Both the position numbers and the translations under genes were made by a program. DNA of 64,000 nt from Granulicella arctica (lineage in GTDB: Bacteria > Acidobacteriota > Terriglobia > Terriglobales > Acidobacteriaceae): contig NZ_JAGTUT010000001.1 in assembly GCF_025685605.1 (NCBI RefSeq), positions 2,294,001 through 2,358,000 on the forward strand, in the 5' to 3' direction. Numbering within the stretch: the first letter of the stretch is position 1; each line of letters begins with the position of its first letter. Positions 1 to 9,663 of this stretch are shown here, piece after piece. The notes under the pieces were generated by a model. It had not been told where the DNA came from, did not search any database, and saw only the letters and a list, made by a program, of their open reading frames with translations.

Positions 1-2
1 AA

Positions 3-887
3 TATAGCTGGCCACTGATCAACGAGCGCGCGGGCACAGAGGTGTGGGTGAAGCATGAGAACCACACGCCGGTCGGCGCCTTCAAGATTCGCGGCGGCAT
101 CGTCTACATGGACTGGCTACGAAGCGAGCGCCCTGAAGTGACGACGGTGGTCTCGGCGACGCGTGGAAATCATGGGCAGTCGATTGCGTATGCCGGAGCA
201 CGAATGGGCATCCGCGTGGTGATCGTCGTGCCGCACGGCAACAGCTTTGAGAAGAATCGGGCGATGCGGATGCTTGGAGCGGAGCTGATTGAGCATGGCG
301 GCGACTTCCAGGAGGCGAGCGAGCATGCTGGCGCGCTGGCGGCTGAGCATGGCTGGCACCGTGTTCCTAGTTACGATCGGGAGCTTGTAACGGGTGTGGC
401 TACGTATGCGCTGGAGATGTTTCGCGGCTGCCCTGCGCTCGATACGGTCTATGTCCCCATTGGGATGGGCTCGGGTGTAAGCGGGATGATTGCGGCCCGG
501 AATGCCCTTGGGCTTGCGACGAAGGTCGTTGGCGTGGTGTCGAGTAAGGCGCCTGCGTTCGCGATGTCGTTTGCGGCAGGCGAGATTGTGGAGCACGAGG
601 TCGCAACACGGATCGCTGATGGCGTGGCGTGCCGACGGCCTGATCCGCAGGCGTTTGCGGTGGGGCTGGCCGGGATTGATCGCATCATCGCTGTGGACGA
701 CGACGCGGTGGAAGAGGCGATGCGGATCTACTTCGCCGATACGCATAATGTCGCCGAGGGTGCCGGAGCAATTGGGTTGGCGGCGCTGTTAAAGGATAGG
801 AAGTCCGGCGGCGCTCGCGTGGGCACGGTCCTGTGTGGCGGCAATGTGGATAGCGATGTCTTTGCTCGGGTTCTGGGAAGAGGTTAG
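3..887 (+). CDS. Threonine dehydratase-type PLP enzyme, 5' end outside window
   Basis: PLP-dependent threonine/serine dehydratase (fold type II) that would deaminate threonine to 2-oxobutanoate, or serine to pyruvate, in the cytoplasm. The frame is open to the first base of the window (Y-S-W-P-L-I-N-E-R...), so the annotated start lies upstream and the GTG at 42 is internal. The motif PVGAFKIRGG holds the PLP lysine, SATRGNHGQS is the phosphate-neighbour Asn loop, and GMGSGVSGM is the glycine-rich PLP phosphate loop. No C-terminal ACT regulatory domain follows, so this looks like the short catabolic or single-domain type. Substrate (Thr versus Ser or hydroxyaspartate) cannot be decided. The CPXCG protein follows after 6 bp and may be co-transcribed. 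Confidence 0.88.
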   Translation, partial: YSWPLINERAGTEVWVKHENHTPVGAFKIRGGIVYMDWLRSERPEVTTVVSATRGNHGQSIAYAGARMGIRVVIVVPHGNSFEKNRAMRMLGAELIEHGGDFQEASEHAGALAAEHGWHRVPSYDRELVTGVATYALEMFRGCPALDTVYVPIGMGSGVSGMIAARNALGLATKVVGVVSSKAPAFAMSFAAGEIVEHEVATRIADGVACRRPDPQAFAVGLAGIDRIIAVDDDAVEEAMRIYFADTHNVAEGAGAIGLAALLKDRKSGGARVGTVLCGGNVDSDVFARVLGRG

Positions 888-893
888 AGGCGA

Positions 894-1079
894 ATGTTTG
901 CAGCGGGTTTTCAGTGTGCCGGATGTGGGGAATGGATTGAGACGACGGTGGATGAGTCGGGCGGATCGAAGCAGCAATATGTCGAAGATTGCCAGGTTTG
1001 CTGCCAGCCCAACGTGCTGACGGTGCGCTGGGATGCCAGTGATAAGGAGTTTACGATCACGGCGGAGCTTGAAAGTTGA
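894..1079 (+). CDS. CPXCG-motif cysteine-rich small protein
   Basis: 61-residue cytoplasmic protein with two cysteine knuckles, CAGCG near residue 8 and CQVCC near residue 34, followed by an Arg-Trp and a short acidic end. This matches the small Cys_rich_CPXG family, a putative zinc-binding knuckle of unknown function; here the first motif is CAGCG rather than CPXCG. The ATG follows a purine-rich stretch (aagaggttagagg) and sits 6 bp after the preceding stop, so it is probably in the same transcript as the dehydratase. Function not known. Confidence 0.75.
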   Translation: MFAAGFQCAGCGEWIETTVDESGGSKQQYVEDCQVCCQPNVLTVRWDASDKEFTITAELES

Positions 1080-1245
1080 GCCCCCAAACTCAGCACGAAA
1101 CGCATCGGGAATGGTGCAATGCGTTGGCGAGAACGGGCGCGCAAGGCGGGAACCTTGGATGCGACTCGCGTAGAGCAGGGCCGCTCACCTATAATCGAGC
1201 TTTCCGAGGAACCCGTCTCGGTGTGATTTTGAGAGCAGTGAGGGT

Positions 1246-4233
1246 GTGCGTATCTTTACCGTAAACCGAGAGAGCGGAAGCTCCCTGATAAGTTCGACCA
1301 AGTCTATGCGCACGCGCCTTAGCCGCTTCCGTATTGTGAGTGCTCCATCCGCGTTTGCTGTGATCGCGTTTGCTCTCGTTGCAGTGATTCCGATGCTGTC
1401 GGCCCAGACGTCGCCGACGCTTCCTGCGACTGACCAGACCGGAGCCGGCGCGCAGACGCTTTGCCAGCCCCAGGTCATCGGCAATCGCCGTATTCCGAAG
1501 GAGTCCGTGCTGGCACGGCTGTTCTCGCACCAGGGTGACCTGTACGACCCAGCCGTCGTGGAGCGGGACTTCAACTCGCTCTGGAACACGAGCTACTTCG
1601 AAAACATCCGTATCGAGCGCGTCGACTCGCCCAAGTGCATTCAACTGGTGATCTATGTCCAGGAGAAGCCAACGATTCGCGAGATCAACTACAAGGGCTT
1701 GAACGCCGTCACCCAGTCCGACGTGCTGGAGCGCTTCAAGAAAGCGAAGGTTGGTCTCACCGTCGAGAGTCAGTATGACCCGACCAAGATCAAGCGCGCC
1801 GAAGTGGTGTTGAAGGACCTCCTCGCTGAGCATGGTCACCAGTTTGCAACGATCAAGACCGAAGTGAAGACGATTCCGCCGGCGGCTGTGTCGCTGACCT
1901 TCACGATCAAGGAGGGCGCGACGGTCAAGGTCGGTAAGATCGTCTTCGAGGGCAACAACAGCATCAACGACCGCACGCTGCGCGCTGCGATGAAGAACCT
2001 CCGGCCGGTCGGTATTCCGCACTCTTATATAGCGGAGAACATCTTCGCCCGTACCTTCGACGCTAGCAAGCTCGACGAAGACTCGGAACGGGTACGCGCG
2101 GCGTATCAGGATAAGGGCTACTTCAAGGCGCAGACTGCTGAACCGCAGACCAAGGTTCGCGATGCAGGCGGGATCAATCCGTTCACACTGCGGCCTTCAA
2201 CGGGTAAGCGCATCGACATCCTGATGCCGGTGGAAGAGGGTGGGCGCTACCGTCTCGGCGGCATTACCTTCAAGGGCAACAAGGCTGTCACCAATCTGAA
2301 GGTGCTGCGCGCGCAGTTCGCCGTCAAGGATGGCGACTACTTCAACCGGACGCTCTTCAGCAAGGGTAACGACCAGTTGCGCAAGGCCTATGGCGAGCTT
2401 GGCTACATCAACTTCGTCGGAACGCCGGTACCGCGTATCGACGAGGCGAAGAAGCTGATCTACCTCGATATCGACATCGATGAGGGTAAGCCCTTCTACG
2501 TTTCGCGCATCGAGTTCCAGGGCAATTCCATCACGCGTGACAAGGTCATCCGTCGCGAACTGCTACTGGAAGAAGGTCAGGTCTACAACAGCCGCCTCTG
2601 GGATCTCTCGATTCTTCGCCTGAATCAGCTCAACTACTTCGAAGCCTTGAAGGCTGACCAGGACTCTGAGAGCCGTCAAAATGCAGACGATGGCACGGTT
2701 GACCTCCTCTTGAAGCTGAAGGAGAAGGGCAAGAACTCGATCGGCCTCAATGGCGGTCTCAGCGGCCTTTCAGGATCGTTCATCGGTCTCAACTACGAAA
2801 CGAACAACTTTCTTGGACTCGGCGAGACCCTTTCGGTCGAAGCAAACATTGGCGACCTTTCGCGTAAGCTGAGCTTCGGATTTACCGAGCCTTATCTCCG
2901 GAACAAGCCCATCTCGGTCGGTGTCCAGGTGTTCACGCAGAAGTACGACTACAACCCTGCGAAGAGCTATGCCGCTACGGGCGCAACGCCGGGAAATCTG
3001 ACCAATGCACAGCAGTCACTGCTGACGAACTACAACCAGTCGACGACGGGCTTTACGCTCTCGGCGAGCGAACCGCTGCGGCATCTCTTCTCGCGGACGG
3101 GCGTAACACGTGTCGGTATCTCCTACCAGCTTTCACGCGCAGGCATTACGACGTTCAACGACAATACGCGAAACGTCTTCCAGTCGCTCGCATTCCGTTC
3201 GGGCGTTGCTGGACAGAATCAGTTGAGCGGCATTATTACCTCGCTGATTTCGCCGAGCTTTACGTTCTCCAGTCTTGACCGTGCAGTTGGTCCACACGGT
3301 GGACGCGACTTCAATCTCGCGGTGCAGATTGCAGGCGCCGGCGGCAATGTGAAGTACATCTCGCCGGTCGCCAGCTTCCGGCAGTTCTATCCGATGAAGG
3401 GTCTTCGCATCAATCGCGAGGGACATAACGTTCTCGGCATGCGTGTTCAGCTTGCCCACGTCACTGGATTTGGCGGAGAGGTTGCGCCGCCGACGAATCG
3501 CCTCTATGGCGGTGGTGAGAACGATGTGCGTGGCTTTGATATTCGCGCCTCGTCGCCGTATACGTTCATTCCGAACAAGATCCTGTTCAATCTCACGAAC
3601 CCCGACGGCTCAACGGTGCCGCGTGATCCGACGCAGCCGAACCTTGGCAACGTGCAGATTCCGCTTCCGATCTATCGATTGGTCACGATCGGCGGCGACA
3701 CGCAGTTCACGTCGAATATTGAATACCGTATTCCGATCGTGAACCAGGTGACGTTTGCGTTCTTTACCGACTTTGGCCTGACGGGCGATCTGCAAAAGGG
3801 TCAGCTCCGGCAGAGTGTTGCTGGCCAGTCGACCACTTCAAGTCCTTCGTATGGCTGCCCGACCTTCGTAAACGGCGCCTGCTTCGGCGGACAGACGGTA
3901 GCCTTCCCGCTGATCCTGAAGACAGTCCCGGGTACGAACTTCGTGCCGCGTATGTCGAACGGTGCGGAACTCCAGGTGATCCTGCCGATCGTCAATGCAC
4001 CCTTCCGGATCTACTACGCCTACAACCCGCTTCGCCTGTACAAGGATCTTCCGCAACAGTTGGCTGTACCGAACAACTGCGCGCCAGGGTCGACGCTTTG
4101 CTTCCGCAACTTCTTCCCGAACTCCGGTGCAGGACAATACAGCTATCAACAGGCCGTCCAGTTTTATGGATCCGACTACGTCCTGCGCGAACCGCGTAAG
4201 ACCTTCCGGTTGACGGTCAGCACAACCTTCTAG
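1246..4233 (+). CDS. bamA: Outer-membrane protein assembly factor BamA
   Basis: Omp85-family core of the BAM machine that folds beta-barrel proteins into the outer membrane. An N-terminal signal segment (FAVIAFALVAVIPMLSAQ) is followed by POTRA repeats over about residues 80-480 (repeated GN..I elements such as FEGNNSIND, FKGNKAVTN, FQGNSITRD), then a long 16-strand barrel ending in an aromatic-terminated strand (LTVSTTF). At 995 aa it is longer than proteobacterial BamA (about 800), with long barrel loops. The GTG at 1246 has a gagag element about 10 bp upstream; the in-frame ATG at 1306 directly precedes the signal segment and may be the real start. A strong hairpin follows the stop. Its neighbours lptD, a DsbA-like gene and a SurA-like gene form an envelope-assembly cluster. 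Confidence 0.93.
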   Translation: MRIFTVNRESGSSLISSTKSMRTRLSRFRIVSAPSAFAVIAFALVAVIPMLSAQTSPTLPATDQTGAGAQTLCQPQVIGNRRIPKESVLARLFSHQGDLYDPAVVERDFNSLWNTSYFENIRIERVDSPKCIQLVIYVQEKPTIREINYKGLNAVTQSDVLERFKKAKVGLTVESQYDPTKIKRAEVVLKDLLAEHGHQFATIKTEVKTIPPAAVSLTFTIKEGATVKVGKIVFEGNNSINDRTLRAAMKNLRPVGIPHSYIAENIFARTFDASKLDEDSERVRAAYQDKGYFKAQTAEPQTKVRDAGGINPFTLRPSTGKRIDILMPVEEGGRYRLGGITFKGNKAVTNLKVLRAQFAVKDGDYFNRTLFSKGNDQLRKAYGELGYINFVGTPVPRIDEAKKLIYLDIDIDEGKPFYVSRIEFQGNSITRDKVIRRELLLEEGQVYNSRLWDLSILRLNQLNYFEALKADQDSESRQNADDGTVDLLLKLKEKGKNSIGLNGGLSGLSGSFIGLNYETNNFLGLGETLSVEANIGDLSRKLSFGFTEPYLRNKPISVGVQVFTQKYDYNPAKSYAATGATPGNLTNAQQSLLTNYNQSTTGFTLSASEPLRHLFSRTGVTRVGISYQLSRAGITTFNDNTRNVFQSLAFRSGVAGQNQLSGIITSLISPSFTFSSLDRAVGPHGGRDFNLAVQIAGAGGNVKYISPVASFRQFYPMKGLRINREGHNVLGMRVQLAHVTGFGGEVAPPTNRLYGGGENDVRGFDIRASSPYTFIPNKILFNLTNPDGSTVPRDPTQPNLGNVQIPLPIYRLVTIGGDTQFTSNIEYRIPIVNQVTFAFFTDFGLTGDLQKGQLRQSVAGQSTTSSPSYGCPTFVNGACFGGQTVAFPLILKTVPGTNFVPRMSNGAELQVILPIVNAPFRIYYAYNPLRLYKDLPQQLAVPNNCAPGSTLCFRNFFPNSGAGQYSYQQAVQFYGSDYVLREPRKTFRLTVSTTF

Positions 4234-4246
4234 CGAGAACTCAACA

Positions 4247-4284
4247 CGAGACAAAGGCCGGCTAACTCGCCGGCCTTTGTCTCG
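4247..4284 (+). terminator. Hairpin terminator after bamA
   Basis: Perfect 16-bp inverted repeat (arms cgagacaaaggccggc / gccggcctttgtctcg) with a 6-nt loop, 13 bp after the bamA stop. There is no long T tract, but the stem is strong enough to stop transcription or to protect the 3' end. Confidence 0.7.
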
Positions 4285-4625
4285 TAGCGTAGTCGAAGGC
4301 CCTGCGGTTTGCGTCAGGAGCAGGCCTCTTACGCAGACTCGCGGAAGCATTTCGTGTCCGAGACACAATCACCCTGAAACTCTGCACGCGTGCCGACTCA
4401 GTCGTCCTGCACAATGCTGATCTAAGTAGCATCGAATGAATACTTTACCTATAAGCTGCCTAGAATGAACACTATGCATGGTCTTGCGCTCGTGAGCCAA
4501 ATAGAATGAGTCACTTAGGACCTTGGACTAAACTGCATTTTCCAAGGTAGCTTTAGGTCTACGACTTGCTCTTGCTGAAGACACCGCAGACGCGCACACC
4601 CAGACCGTTGGACTTAGAAAAAATC
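4285..4625. other. Intergenic stretch, no gene seen
   Basis: About 340 bp between the bamA terminator and the end of the RDD gene. It is AT-richer than the flanks. I see no convincing reading frame. Three loosely similar short words (cgaatgaat, agaatgaac, agaatgagt) occur between 4430 and 4510, without clear meaning. Confidence 0.4.
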
Positions 4626-5939
4626 CTAATAGCTGCGCTGATACATACGGGAGATACGGTCGTGCCAACCAAGACGATCGTCATCGAGCCAGGCCCAGAC
4701 GAATCCGAGACCTGCGGGACAGGCGGCCAGTAGGATCGCGACGATGCGCCGACGCATGGCAGAGCGGGTCGGATTGTCATCCGAGAAGGTGCAAAGCCCG
4801 ATGCGGGCGTAGCGCATGCCGGGAGTGGCGTCTGAGAAGGTAAAGAAGAGGAGTTGGTAGGCGAGCGCGAACACGGCGAGTATTCCTACGGCACCAAGCA
4901 CTGCAGCTTGGCCCGTTGGGACGCTTCCCGCGGTGTAGACCGCCATTGCAGTGAATGCAAGGAACGAGGCGGAAATGAGGCAGCCGTCCACAATGGCGGA
5001 CATGACGCGAAGGCCGAGAGGAGCCGTGAGGAACGTGGGCGCGAAGCTGACCAGGTCGGTCTGCAGGTCGGCCGCCTCAGAGGGCAGGCAAGCGCTGAGA
5101 CGGATCGAGGACCACTCGGGCAGGGCGGATTCGGGCTGGGTCAGGAATTGCGTTGAAATCTGGTCGGGCTCGACCTCGAAGATGCGAAGCTGTGCGTTCT
5201 CGGGAGCGATCTCCGCATCGTCACGGAGCGGACCTTCAGCGAGGCGCGGTCGAGCGCGGCGAGGGGCGACGAGCTGACGGGGAAACTCGATCAGGTTCGC
5301 AGGAAGCGGTACGGCTGGCTCAAGAAACTCCTGAAAGCTCGGAGACTGGCGGAAGGCGATCTCCTCGTCGAGGGCAAGGCGGTCGTCCTCGTAGAGATGC
5401 TCATGGGGAACGGCGTTCGCTGTCCCAGCCTCGACGCTGCGGCCAACGTCTTCGTAGAGCTTTACGGTCAGTCCAGCCGTGGAGCGGACGACCGCTGCCG
5501 GTGCTGATTCCTCAATCTCATACGCTGGAGGCTTAATGGGCGTTGGCTCCACCGCTGGCGTTGGCGCCCAGAGTTCCAGTTCGCTGAGCAGTTGCTGCTG
5601 CGTGGCGACAACAGCCTTGGCAGTGCGCACGGCGACTTCGGCTGCTGCTTCGGCCTGGTGAATGGCCTTCTCGGCTTCGGCTGCGAGAAAGGCATGGTAA
5701 GTCTGCGACTGGGCGTAGCGCTCGGCTACCGCGGCGGCAATGCGGGAGGCACGGCTTTCGGAGGGCGCGGAGGCAAGTTCGATCCCAGGTAGTTGCGGCG
5801 TGGCGTTTCGATGGCGACGGGCGCGATGGGCCGCCAGCCGTTCGGCTGCCTGGAGCTTGAGTGCGGAGGCTGGTGCAGGAGCATCACCGTCTTCGTGAAG
5901 TGCCTCCCGCGGGTCCAACTCATACTGCGCGGCGCTCAT
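4626..5939 (-). CDS. RDD-family membrane protein with long acidic/coiled N-terminal region
   Basis: The C-terminal ~130 residues form an RDD domain: LGLRVMSAIVDGCLI at its start, two or three hydrophobic helices, TPGMRYARIGL in the middle, and a terminal R-R...GWHDRISRMY. RDD proteins are integral membrane proteins of largely unknown or transport function. The first ~300 residues are not a known domain: an Ala/Glu-rich helical stretch (about 70-125, likely coiled coil) then a Pro/Glu-rich linker, both probably cytoplasmic. ATG at 5939 is chosen; an in-frame TTG lies three codons upstream. It is divergent from lptD, with about 50 bp for both promoters. Confidence 0.75.
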   Translation of the reverse strand: MSAAQYELDPREALHEDGDAPAPASALKLQAAERLAAHRARRHRNATPQLPGIELASAPSESRASRIAAAVAERYAQSQTYHAFLAAEAEKAIHQAEAAAEVAVRTAKAVVATQQQLLSELELWAPTPAVEPTPIKPPAYEIEESAPAAVVRSTAGLTVKLYEDVGRSVEAGTANAVPHEHLYEDDRLALDEEIAFRQSPSFQEFLEPAVPLPANLIEFPRQLVAPRRARPRLAEGPLRDDAEIAPENAQLRIFEVEPDQISTQFLTQPESALPEWSSIRLSACLPSEAADLQTDLVSFAPTFLTAPLGLRVMSAIVDGCLISASFLAFTAMAVYTAGSVPTGQAAVLGAVGILAVFALAYQLLFFTFSDATPGMRYARIGLCTFSDDNPTRSAMRRRIVAILLAACPAGLGFVWAWLDDDRLGWHDRISRMYQRSY

Positions 5940-5988
5940 TGTGCTCAAATCGAAGCTCGCTTCCTGTGAAATCGTTTAGCCTGAAGGT

Positions 5989-8631
5989 GTGGTGGTGCGT
6001 CTGACAAGTATGGGGCCGTGTAATCCGAGCAATGCAGTAGGGAACGAAGCTACTGCGGGTTCCACAAACAGCCGAGTGCGTCTCCCTCGTGCCTGGAAAA
6101 CTGTTTACCTACTCATAACTATCATGGTGTCCGGGGCAAGTCATCCGCATCTCGCTGGACAGGAGTTAACGCCGAAGGCACCTCCCGTAAAGATTGTGTC
6201 TCTTCCTTTGGCAGCCATAACGGGAGATCTGCCGGAGGAGCCCGGAGAGCACCACTATCCGACTGCGGTGCCTCTCCCCGCGAAGGATGACGGAACGAGA
6301 ACAGAGATCGTCTCCGATACGCAAAGCGAGAAGAATGGACATTACATTCTGGACGGTCAGGTCGTCATTACCTACGGCGACCGAGTCCTCCAGGCCGACC
6401 ACATTGAATACGATGAGCCAAGTGGTGATGTCACCGCGACCGGTCATCTTGTAGCGACGGGCGGAGCGAACAGCGAACGGATCGTCGCCAGCCACGGTAC
6501 GGCAAATCTGAAGCAGCAGACAGGCCGCTTCTACGATGTGAGCGGTTCGGTGGGCATGAAGACGACGGGCAAGGGTCTTGTCTATGTGAGCGGCAATCCG
6601 TTCCTCTTCACGGGCCGCCTCGTGGTGCGGAGCGGGCCAAGCGAGTACCAGATCTTCGACGGCACGGTGACCTCGTGCCAGCTGCCTCACCCGGACTGGC
6701 TACTGTACGCAGGGGAGTTCGAGATCGACAGCAAGAAGGCGAAGGCGCGCAACAGCGTGTTCAAGCTGTTGAATGTGCCATTGCTCTTCCTGCCGTATGT
6801 GACGCATCCTGTGGACTCGGAGGATCGGCAGAGCGGCATCCTGATTCCCGATATCTCTCGTTCGTCGAGCAAGGGATACATCCTGGGTGAGGAGTTTTAC
6901 CTGGCCATCAACCGGAGCATGGACCTGACCGTGGCGCTGGTCTATTACTCGCTGCGCGGCTGGGAGCAGACGGCCACCTTCCGGTACAAAGGAAAGGGCT
7001 ATGACTTCGCAACGGGCCACTATAGCGGTTTGCAGGATCGTGGATACATCCCGCCGGGCGGCGTGTATACGAATCAGGGTGGCGAGGACGTAACCTTCAA
7101 GGCGCGTCACGATCTTGGATCGCAGGCACGGGTTGGGGCGGATCTGGAGTACCTGAGTTCCTATCCGTATCGGGAGGCGTTCTCGAACAGCTTCAACCAG
7201 GCAGTGTCGAGTGACATTCTCTCGATCGCTTACGGGGTGCGGGAGGTGGATGGCTTCGAGGCCTCGGCGCGCTCGGATCGCTACCAGGGTTTGAAGCGTG
7301 CCGCGACCATTGCGGAACCGGCAACGGCAACAACGGCAGCCATCGTCGCAACTCCAGAGCAGCAAATTCGCATCTTCCATGCGCCATCCCTCGACCTGAA
7401 TGCGACGGACCATCGGCTCGGCGCAACACACCTGTTATGGAACCTTGAGAGTTCGGCTTCGGGTTTGAAGCGGGTGCAGCCCAACTTTGTGAGCGGCGGT
7501 ATCACGGAGAGGCTCGACCTGCATCCACAGATTGCGCTTCCGCTCTCCGGCGGTGGATGGAACCTGTTTTCGTCCGTGGGGGTGCGGGATACGTACTACT
7601 CGCGCAGTCGCGAGACCCCTACCGCGACAGTGCCCGGCAATTTGGAGCGCACGGCCGACCTGAATCGCGCAGATGCCGAGTTTCAGGTGGAGCTGCGACC
7701 GCCTGTGCTTGAGAGGACGTTCAGCGGCGGATGGGTGAACAGGCTCTTCGGCGACATGGATGTCCGGCACACGATTGAGCCAGTGGCAACGTATCGCTAT
7801 GTGACGGGCGTCGGAAACTTTCTCAACGTGCTGCGCTTCGACGACAAGGATGTCGTCAGCAATACGAACGAAGTGGAGTACGGCGTCATGCAGCGGTTCT
7901 TCGTGAAGCGGCTTGCTGGTAAGGAATGCAGTGAGCGTGATGTGGCAGTGTTGTCGCAGGCATCCACGAACGATGAGGATACGGCGAAGCTGGCGACCTG
8001 CTCGACGAGCCAGCGCATCCAGTGGCGCGTGACTCAGAAGTATTTTCTCAATCCAACGTTCGGGGGAGCCATACAGGCTGGCCGGCGCAATATCTTCGAC
8101 ACAACGCTATCGCTCTCAGGCGTGGCGTTCCTGACGGAAGCGCGTGAGATCTCACCGCTGATCTCGCGGTTGCGAGTGCAGACCTCAGCCAAGACGGACG
8201 TCGAATGGGACTTCGACTATGACACCGGCGCGAAGAAGTTTACGTCGGACAACATCTTTGTCGACTACCACGAGGGTAAGAGCTTCGCCGGGTTGAGCTA
8301 TGCGCGGCTGAATGCGCCGGGTCGCTTCTACACGGAGGGAACGAGTTCGCTGGTGTCGAACTTTAGCCAGCTTCGAGTGCTGCTGGGGTATGGCTCGCCA
8401 ACCAAGCCAGGATTTGGAGTTGCGGCAAATGGTGGATTCGACCTCAACCTCGTATCGCTGCAGTATGCGGCACTGCAGACCTCGTATAACTGGAACTGCT
8501 GCGGGTTGAGCGTTGAGTACCGGAAGTTCGAGCTGGGTTCCGTTCGAAATGAGAGCGCGTATCGGTTCAACTTTACGCTTGCGAATATCGGAACGGCGGG
8601 CAATCTGCGACGCGCAGAACAGCTCTTCTAG
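5989..8631 (+). CDS. lptD: LPS-assembly protein LptD
   Basis: Outer-membrane translocon that inserts lipopolysaccharide into the outer leaflet. Residues ~115-210 form an OstA/LptA-like beta-jellyroll (DGQVVITYGDRVLQAD, SGDVTATGHLVATGG), followed by a large barrel containing the LptD signature region (PLLFLPYVTHPVDSEDRQSG, IPDISRSSSKGYILGEEFY). Cysteines are present (TSCQLPHPD, KECSERD, LATCSTSQ, NWNCCGLSV), so disulphide use is possible; the next gene is a DsbA-like protein. Three consecutive GTGs at 5989-5997 follow gaagg; the exact start is ambiguous and a signal segment (VYLLITIMVSGASHPHLAGQ) lies about 38 residues in. LptE was not seen in the window. Confidence 0.92.
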   Translation: MVVRLTSMGPCNPSNAVGNEATAGSTNSRVRLPRAWKTVYLLITIMVSGASHPHLAGQELTPKAPPVKIVSLPLAAITGDLPEEPGEHHYPTAVPLPAKDDGTRTEIVSDTQSEKNGHYILDGQVVITYGDRVLQADHIEYDEPSGDVTATGHLVATGGANSERIVASHGTANLKQQTGRFYDVSGSVGMKTTGKGLVYVSGNPFLFTGRLVVRSGPSEYQIFDGTVTSCQLPHPDWLLYAGEFEIDSKKAKARNSVFKLLNVPLLFLPYVTHPVDSEDRQSGILIPDISRSSSKGYILGEEFYLAINRSMDLTVALVYYSLRGWEQTATFRYKGKGYDFATGHYSGLQDRGYIPPGGVYTNQGGEDVTFKARHDLGSQARVGADLEYLSSYPYREAFSNSFNQAVSSDILSIAYGVREVDGFEASARSDRYQGLKRAATIAEPATATTAAIVATPEQQIRIFHAPSLDLNATDHRLGATHLLWNLESSASGLKRVQPNFVSGGITERLDLHPQIALPLSGGGWNLFSSVGVRDTYYSRSRETPTATVPGNLERTADLNRADAEFQVELRPPVLERTFSGGWVNRLFGDMDVRHTIEPVATYRYVTGVGNFLNVLRFDDKDVVSNTNEVEYGVMQRFFVKRLAGKECSERDVAVLSQASTNDEDTAKLATCSTSQRIQWRVTQKYFLNPTFGGAIQAGRRNIFDTTLSLSGVAFLTEAREISPLISRLRVQTSAKTDVEWDFDYDTGAKKFTSDNIFVDYHEGKSFAGLSYARLNAPGRFYTEGTSSLVSNFSQLRVLLGYGSPTKPGFGVAANGGFDLNLVSLQYAALQTSYNWNCCGLSVEYRKFELGSVRNESAYRFNFTLANIGTAGNLRRAEQLF

Positions 8632-8677
8632 GCTGGCTTATACCGTTCTGTGTGCCTCTGCGTGAGATAATGGCCGA

Positions 8678-9637
8678 GTGTCGATTGCTGTCAAGCCACT
8701 CCGTTCGCTCATCTTTGCCCTTGGCTTTCTAGCTCTGGGCTGCCACGCTCAGACTCCAGCAACCTCGGGAAACCTGTCACCAGATCTGGCGCGCCGGGTC
8801 GAGATCCTGATCCGATCAAAGTCCAACGTTCCCCCGGACTACCAGGTGAAGATCGGCGCTCGGACCAAGAGCGAGGTTCCGGGGTATGACGCGATCAGCG
8901 TTGTGTTCACGGCAGATACGAAGGCGAGCAAGCCGATCACGTTCCTGCTCTCACAGGATGGCAAGACGCTGGCGCAGTTCAACCAGTACGACATCAGCAA
9001 AGATCCCAAGGAACTTGTCTCCACGATGGAGCGCCCGGCCCGCGGTGGCCCCGCGAATGCGCCCGTGGTGATCGTCGAGTTTGACGACCTCGAATGCCCT
9101 TTCTGCGCCAAGATGCATCAGCAGATCTTCCCGGCAATCACGGATCGCTATAAGAACCAGGTCCATATTGTGTATCGGGATTTCCCGCTCGACCAGCATC
9201 CCTGGGCGATGCGCGCGGCAATTGATACAAGCTGCGTCGGCGCGCAGAGCTCGAAGGGATATTGGAATCTCGTGGACTACATCCATGGGCATGCGGCCGA
9301 TATGGGTGGTGCAGAGAAGAGCATTGCCAAGGCCAACGAGACGCTGGATACGCTCTCCTTCGATGAGGGCAAGCGTCAGAATGTCAAGGCCGCCGAACTG
9401 AAAGCATGTATCGCGAAGCAGGACGATACGGTTGTAAAGGCTACGATTAAAGAGGCTGAGGCGTTGGGCGTCGATTCGACTCCGGCACTCTTTATCAATG
9501 GCGAAAAGATTGAAGGCGCGGTGCCACTCGAGTACGTCTACAGGATGATCGATGGTGCCCTTGTGGCTGCCGGTCAGACTCCCCCTCCGGCACCTCCAAC
9601 GGCCACGCCCGCACCAGCGGCAAAGCCCGGCAACTAG
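8678..9637 (+). CDS. DsbA-like thioredoxin-fold lipoprotein
   Basis: Exported disulphide oxidoreductase. A lipobox-like signal (ALGFLALGC) is followed by ~90 residues of N-terminal domain, then a thioredoxin_4/DsbA domain with the CPFC active site (FDDLECPFCAKMHQQ, about residue 145), the KNQVHIVYRDFPL strand and the cis-Pro loop DSTPALFING. The tail is Pro/Ala-rich. It probably introduces or shuffles disulphides in envelope proteins; LptD directly upstream is a natural client (inference). GTG start; 46 bp after the lptD stop. The PPIase gene begins 26 bp downstream, so lptD, this gene and the PPIase are likely one transcript. Confidence 0.85.
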   Translation: MSIAVKPLRSLIFALGFLALGCHAQTPATSGNLSPDLARRVEILIRSKSNVPPDYQVKIGARTKSEVPGYDAISVVFTADTKASKPITFLLSQDGKTLAQFNQYDISKDPKELVSTMERPARGGPANAPVVIVEFDDLECPFCAKMHQQIFPAITDRYKNQVHIVYRDFPLDQHPWAMRAAIDTSCVGAQSSKGYWNLVDYIHGHAADMGGAEKSIAKANETLDTLSFDEGKRQNVKAAELKACIAKQDDTVVKATIKEAEALGVDSTPALFINGEKIEGAVPLEYVYRMIDGALVAAGQTPPPAPPTATPAPAAKPGN

Positions 9638-9663
9638 CAGATCGTGCAGGAGATTTCGACGTG

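Noticed and set aside
4520..4560. accttggact word shared with 19510-19522
   Set aside because: Only ~10 bp; too short to claim a repeat family without counting it in the genome.
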